This document shows positions 60,293 through 64,000 of a DNA stretch of 64,000 bases, one piece after another. Each line of letters opens with the position of its first letter. The first letter of the stretch is position 1. This DNA comes from Humibacillus xanthopallidus (lineage in GTDB: Bacteria > Actinomycetota > Actinomycetes > Actinomycetales > Dermatophilaceae): the NCBI RefSeq assembly GCF_006716675.1, contig NZ_VFPM01000002.1, positions 682,001-746,000 of the forward strand, written 5' to 3'. Made by a program: the position numbers and the translations under genes. The notes beneath the pieces were generated by a model, which was given only the letters and a program-made list of their open reading frames with translations, had not been told where the DNA came from and did no database searches.

Positions 60293-62050
60293 TCACTCTG
60301 CTGCGACCGGTGACGGGGCGTTCTCGCCACGGCCGGAGCCACCGCGGCGACGACGCCGGCGGGGACGCGAGTCGCTCGAGTCGGACGAGCCGCCCGCGGA
60401 GTCGGGTGCGGAGCCGTTCTGGCTCGGGGCGTCGCCACCTGCAGCGTCGCCACCCTCGCGGTCGGCGCCTTCGGCGCCGGCCACCGCAGCACCGCTGCCG
60501 CGGGTGCGGCGGCGGTTGCGGTTGCGACGGGGACGGCTCTCGCCGTCGGCCGAGTCGGCGCCTGCGCCGGTCGCGGCGTCGGAGCCGTCGCTGCTCGGAG
60601 CCGCATCGCGCGAGCCGGCGTCATCGCGACGCCCGGAGTCGCGGCCACCGGCGCGCGAGCCGCCGCGGCCACCGTCACGGGCGTCGTGCGAGCCGCGGCC
60701 GCCCGTCTTGCCGTGGCGCTTGCCGGTCTCGCCGAGGTCCTCGATCTCTTCGGCGTCGAGGCCGGCGAGGGTCTGCTGCGAACGCCGCAGCCGGCCCTTG
60801 GCACCGGTCGGGATGCCGAGGTCGCTGTAGAGGTGGTCGGAGCTCGAGTAGGTCTCCTGCGGGTCGGGGATACCGAGGTCGAGCGCCTTGTTGATGAGGG
60901 CCCACCGGTGCAGGTCGTCCCAGTCGACGAAGGTGACGGCGACACCGGTGTTGCCGGCTCGGGCGGTGCGGCCGATGCGGTGGAGGTAGGTCTTCTCGTC
61001 CTCGGGGCACTGGAAGTTGACGACGTGCGTGACGTTGTCGACGTCGATGCCGCGGGCAGCGACGTCGGTGGCCACGAGGATGTCGACCTTGCCGTTGCGG
61101 AAGGCGCGCAGGGCCTGCTCGCGGGCGCCCTGGCCGAGGTCGCCGTGGATGGCGGCGGCCGCGAAGCCGCGCTCGACGAGCTCGTCGGCCACCTTGGCGG
61201 CCGTGCGCTTGGTGCGGCTGAAGATGATCGTGAGGCCCCGGCCGTTGGCCTGCAGCATCCGCGAGAGCATCTCGACCTTGTCCATCGCATGCGCGCGGTA
61301 GACGAACTGCTCGACGGCCTTGACGGTGTGGGCGTTCTCGTTCTCGTCGCCCATCGCGCGGATGTGGGTCGGCTGGCTCATGTAGCGGCGGGCGAGGGCC
61401 ACGATCGCGCCCGGCATCGTCGCCGAGAAGAGCATCGTCTGGCGCGAGGCCGGCGTGAGGGACATGAGGGTCTCGACGTCGGGCAGGAAGCCGAGGTCGA
61501 GCATCTCGTCGGCCTCGTCGAGCACGACCGTGCGGGCCTGCGACAGGTCGAGGTGCCCCTGCTTGGCGAGGTCGATGAGACGGCCGGGGGTGCCGACGAC
61601 GACCTCGACACCTGCCTTGAGGGCCTCGATCTGGGGCTCGTAGGCGCGGCCACCGTAGACGGTGAGCACGCGCACGCCACGGCGACGCCCGGCGCGCTCG
61701 AGGTCGCCGGCGACCTGCACGGCGAGCTCGCGCGTCGGTGCCACGGCGAGAGCCTGCGGCTTGCCGGGACGGGCCAGGGCGGCATACCCCTCGTCGGCGG
61801 GCGTGACGACGCGGTTGAGGATCGGCACGCCGAAGCCGAGCGTCTTGCCGGTGCCGGTCTTGGCCTGGCCGATGATGTCGTGGCCGCCGAGCGCGACGGG
61901 CAGGGTCATCGCCTGGATGGGGAACGGCGTGACGATGCCGGCGTCGGCCAGCGAGGCGACGATGTCGGGGTGCACGTCGAAGTCGGTGAAGGTGAGCTCC
62001 GGAGCCGGTGCCTCGACAGGCTCGATCGGGCTCGGGGTGGGCTGGGTCAT
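60293..62050 (-). CDS. DEAD-box RNA helicase, RhlE-like, with disordered tail
   Basis: Codes for 585 aa. Q motif and motif I (PFPIQAMTLPVALGGHDIIGQAKTGTGKT), Ia PTRELAVQ, II VVLDEADEML, III SATMPG, IV IIFSRTKRTA, V DVAARGIDV and VI HRIGRTARAG are all there. Residues about 425-585 are Arg/Gly/Asp/Ser-rich and likely disordered RNA-binding. It unwinds RNA in ribosome assembly or mRNA turnover. ATG 62050 is chosen because GAGAG lies 6 nt upstream; ATG 62056 is in frame but badly spaced. A 249-bp leader region separates it from the divergent ferritin-like gene. Confidence 0.93.
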   Translation of the reverse strand: MTQPTPSPIEPVEAPAPELTFTDFDVHPDIVASLADAGIVTPFPIQAMTLPVALGGHDIIGQAKTGTGKTLGFGVPILNRVVTPADEGYAALARPGKPQALAVAPTRELAVQVAGDLERAGRRRGVRVLTVYGGRAYEPQIEALKAGVEVVVGTPGRLIDLAKQGHLDLSQARTVVLDEADEMLDLGFLPDVETLMSLTPASRQTMLFSATMPGAIVALARRYMSQPTHIRAMGDENENAHTVKAVEQFVYRAHAMDKVEMLSRMLQANGRGLTIIFSRTKRTAAKVADELVERGFAAAAIHGDLGQGAREQALRAFRNGKVDILVATDVAARGIDVDNVTHVVNFQCPEDEKTYLHRIGRTARAGNTGVAVTFVDWDDLHRWALINKALDLGIPDPQETYSSSDHLYSDLGIPTGAKGRLRRSQQTLAGLDAEEIEDLGETGKRHGKTGGRGSHDARDGGRGGSRAGGRDSGRRDDAGSRDAAPSSDGSDAATGAGADSADGESRPRRNRNRRRTRGSGAAVAGAEGADREGGDAAGGDAPSQNGSAPDSAGGSSDSSDSRPRRRRRRGGSGRGENAPSPVAAE

Positions 62051-62287
62051 GGGCATCTCTCGATCGGCACGAGCACCCCGGCGGGCGGGAGCTCAGTGGC
62101 GCGTGACGGGCCGATCGGAGCGTGTCATGGACGGTTGGTGGCTCTCGCATCCGTGCGGGCTCCACCGGTGCGCGGCGAGTCGTTCGCTCCCCGCGAGCAC
62201 CATCTGGGCAAACCTTCGGGCCGACCGGGCACCGAGCTGTCCCCGCCATCGTACCGGCACGTAGGCGCCAGGCCCGCCATCGTTCAC

Positions 62288-62293
62288 TAGATT
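62288..62293 (+). promoter_or_regulatory. Leaderless -10 box for the ferritin-like gene
   Basis: TAGATT ends 6 nt before ATG 62300; no ribosome binding site. Confidence 0.6.
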
Positions 62294-62299
62294 GGCTCC

Positions 62300-63004
62300 A
62301 TGACCAGCGCCGATGCCTCCGCCGCGCCCCTCCCGCCCGACTCGGAGCCCGGCTACCTCGCCGCGGTCACCGACCTGCTCGGAGCGCTCGCCTACGGGGA
62401 GCTGTGTGCCTTCTCCCAGCTGGCCAAGGATGCCGAGCTCGCCCCGACCCTGCGGCACAAGTCGGCCATTGCGCAGCTCGCCGCTCACGAGCTGCGCAAC
62501 TTCACCGTGCTGAGCGAGCGGCTGGCATCGCTCGGCGTCGAGCCGGAGACGGCGATGGAGCCCTTCGTGCCGGCCGTCGACGCCTTCCACGAGCGCACGG
62601 CGCCGTCCGACTGGCTCGAGGGGATGGTCAAGGCCTATGTCGGCGAGGGCATCGCGCAGGACTTCTACCGCGAGGTCTCGACCTACGTCGACGCGGACAC
62701 CAGGGCGCTCGTCCTCCAGGTCCTCGAGGACGACAGCCAGGCCGACTTCGCGGTGACGGCGGTGCGCGAGGCGATCGCCGAGGACCATCGGCTCGCCGGG
62801 CGCCTCGCGCTCTGGGGGCGCCGCCTCGTCGGCGAGGCGATCACCCAGGCCCAGCGCGTCGGCGTCGAGCGGGACGCGCTCGCGAGCATCCTCGTCGGCG
62901 CACCGGGCCGGCCCGGGGCCGACCTCGCCGAGCTGGGGCGGATGTTCGCCCGGCTCACCGACGAGCACACCCGGCGGATGGAGCGGCTCGGCCTGTCGGC
63001 ATGA
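62300..63004 (+). CDS. Ferritin-like domain protein (MiaE-like fold)
   Basis: Codes for 234 aa. All-helical ferritin-like bundle with metal-ligand candidates in AYGELCAFSQLA (Glu), AAHELRNFTVLSERL (Glu-His-type), EGIAQDFYREV and REAIAEDHRLAGRLALW. It belongs to an actinobacterial conserved family located beside the DEAD-box helicase and DUF3107, as in the Mycobacterium tuberculosis Rv3208A-Rv3212 neighbourhood. Enzymatic role unknown; a diiron hydroxylase is possible. Confidence 0.82.
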   Translation: MTSADASAAPLPPDSEPGYLAAVTDLLGALAYGELCAFSQLAKDAELAPTLRHKSAIAQLAAHELRNFTVLSERLASLGVEPETAMEPFVPAVDAFHERTAPSDWLEGMVKAYVGEGIAQDFYREVSTYVDADTRALVLQVLEDDSQADFAVTAVREAIAEDHRLAGRLALWGRRLVGEAITQAQRVGVERDALASILVGAPGRPGADLAELGRMFARLTDEHTRRMERLGLSA

Positions 63005-63005
63005 C

Positions 63006-63038
63006 CGAAGGGCCCGGCCGTCGCGGCCGAGCCCTTCG
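63006..63038 (+). terminator. Hairpin terminator after the ferritin-like gene
   Basis: CGAAGGGCCCGGCCG (63006-63020) pairs with CGGCCGAGCCCTTCG (63024-63038) at 14 of 15 positions with a 3-nt loop, starting directly after the stop codon. Confidence 0.7.
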
Positions 63039-63076
63039 TCATGTGCAGCGGCGAATGCCGCGTGGCGCGGTCCGCG

Positions 63077-63346
63077 TCAGACGGACTTGTTCGTGATGCG
63101 GCCGTAGGCGACGATCCCGAGGGCGGCGAGGATCGCACCGACGATCCAGTACCACCAGGCGATGCCGCCGCTGGCGTTGTTGTAGCCGAAGATCGCACCG
63201 AGGATCAGCGTCGCGACGAGTGAGGCGACGATGCCGATGACGATCGTCATGAGGATCGAGATGTTCTGCTTGCCGGGGAGGATGAGACGGCCCAGGGCGC
63301 CGATGATGAGACCGGCGATGATCGCTCCGATAATGGTGCCAAGCAT
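63077..63346 (-). CDS. GlsB/YeaQ/YmgE-family membrane protein, copy 1
   Basis: Codes for 89 aa with three hydrophobic helices. GTIIGAIIAGLIIGALGRLILPGKQNISILMTIVIGIVASLVATLI is the transglycosylase-associated/GlsB signature, including GRLILPG. Small stress-response membrane proteins of unknown mechanism. AAGGAG is 7 nt before ATG. A second copy lies directly upstream (63481-63756). Confidence 0.9.
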   Translation of the reverse strand: MLGTIIGAIIAGLIIGALGRLILPGKQNISILMTIVIGIVASLVATLILGAIFGYNNASGGIAWWYWIVGAILAALGIVAYGRITNKSV

Positions 63347-63480
63347 GTCGTTGCTCCTTCTGGCCGCCGGATGAAGGCGACCTCTTGTTCCGCGCCGGGA
63401 GCGCAGATGACAGGTGAACTGTCCCACCATTGGGGCGGGTGTGGTGGGTGTGACGCGCGGAAATTGCACGACAGGGACCC

Positions 63481-63756
63481 TCAGCGGGTGGGGTGGCTCT
63501 CGCCCCTCACCCGGCCGTAGCCCAGGATCAGAGCTGCCGCGACGATGACTCCGATGACTCCGGAGACCCAGTCGACGGAGGCGGCGGTGCGGTCACCGCT
63601 GATCGAGTAGTAGATCAGCGTCCCGACGAGCGACCCGGCGGCGCCGAGCACGATCGTCATGAGGATGCTGATGGACTGCCTGCCCGGTAGCACCAGACGG
63701 GCGATGGGGCCGACGACGGCACCGGCGACGACTGCGAACACGACGGTCCACAGCAT
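63481..63756 (-). CDS. GlsB/YeaQ/YmgE-family membrane protein, copy 2
   Basis: Codes for 91 aa and is a paralogue of the previous protein: MLWTVVFAVVAGAVVGPIARLVLPGRQSISILMTIVLGAAGSLVGTLI. GGAGGGAG is present before ATG. Tandem duplicates of this family suggest hetero-oligomers or different stress triggers. Separated from copy 1 by 134 nt without another visible gene. Confidence 0.88.
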   Translation of the reverse strand: MLWTVVFAVVAGAVVGPIARLVLPGRQSISILMTIVLGAAGSLVGTLIYYSISGDRTAASVDWVSGVIGVIVAAALILGYGRVRGESHPTR

Positions 63757-63881
63757 GCTGGCTCCCTCCGGACGGCCCGATCGTTGTCGCGCTGACGGCG
63801 GACCGGCGCGAGCCGGTCCCTGACGAGAGGGTCGTACCCGGATCGGGGCCACTGTGCACGCGGTGGCCCCGGCCGATCGGA

Positions 63882-64000
63882 TCAGGAGGCGCCGAAGCCG
63901 ACTCCCGTGCGGCGCTCCGCGCCCGTGGTCACGTAGCCGATGGACGCCGACGGAACGATGATGCGGCCGCCCTTGTCGTCGACGAGCTCGAGGACGTCGG
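63882..64000 (-). CDS. DUF3107 protein, 3' end only
   Basis: The minus strand reads DVLELVDDKGGRIIVPSASIGYV...VGFGAS and a stop at 63882-63884; the 5' part lies beyond the window. This matches the C-terminus of the small DUF3107 family of actinobacterial proteins that neighbour the DEAD-box/ferritin-like locus. Function unknown; the full protein is usually about 70-80 aa. Confidence 0.8.
   Translation of the reverse strand, partial: DVLELVDDKGGRIIVPSASIGYVTTGAERRTGVGFGAS

Noticed and set aside
1..64000. tRNA, rRNA, prophage, transposon or integrase genes
   Set aside because: No T-loop-like tRNA sequences, transposase or integrase motifs were seen in reading either strand; covariance-model searches were not possible here.

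Overview
The window is about 71% GC and packed with short-spaced or 4-nt-overlapping genes. Many genes start at GTG, and at least a dozen start codons lie only 6-7 nt downstream of a TANNNT-like -10 box, which implies leaderless mRNAs. Together with the DEAD-box helicase / ferritin-like / DUF3107 block at the right edge and the archaeal-type ProRS, this points to an actinomycete chromosome (Actinomycetota, perhaps a Micrococcales member such as an Intrasporangiaceae relative; the genus is my inference). I saw no rRNA, tRNA, transposase, integrase or CRISPR array.

Left part (1-21.4 kb): a CBS/MgtE-N protein with a DUF1003 membrane protein; a hypothetical protein divergent from two tandem CitE-like lyases; a polytopic transporter; a Tat-exported extensin-like (M15-type) protein; proS; a nitroreductase; a DinB/pentapeptide protein; an unknown membrane protein; a RIO-type kinase. 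These are followed by a remarkable 883-aa fusion of an alpha/beta hydrolase to a caspase-like protease with an internal in-frame start. Then come an acyl-CoA dehydrogenase, a general-stress membrane protein, a lipoprotein whose ribosome binding site lies in a 13-bp perfect hairpin, an aminopeptidase P and a ThrE-type exporter.

Middle (21.4-26.2 kb): a MaoC-like hydratase, then an AbiEi/DUF559 nuclease-like gene bracketed by two nearly identical 70-bp hairpin repeats, a secreted copper-radical oxidase and a PHP phosphoesterase.

Catabolic island (26.2-50.4 kb): two divergent pairs of operons carry thiolases, SDRs, a steroid-reductase-like membrane protein (DUF1295), a TesB thioesterase, a carotenoid oxygenase, four acyl-CoA ligases (AMP-forming), a tandem-HxlR regulator, VOC, SnoaL-like and limonene-epoxide-hydrolase-like proteins, a complete branched-chain-type ABC importer (its second ATPase gene is frameshifted) and a nitronate monooxygenase. 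The set fits uptake, CoA activation and thiolytic breakdown of a bulky hydrophobic carboxylate such as an apocarotenoid, stilbenoid, terpenoid or steroid; the substrate cannot be read from sequence.

Right part (50.4-64 kb): a RecB-family nuclease, a maleylpyruvate-isomerase-like protein, an orphan ParA ATPase, a zinc alcohol dehydrogenase, a beta-phosphoglucomutase/GH65 phosphorylase pair, a PPOX-type flavoprotein, glmS, a DEAD-box RNA helicase with a C-terminal disordered tail, a ferritin-like protein, two GlsB/YeaQ membrane proteins and the 3' end of a DUF3107 gene. No gene-free stretch exceeds 300 bases. Several of the longer intergenic regions hold hairpin repeats, and a 7-mer GTATGCC/GGCATAC recurs about 42 times across the window.
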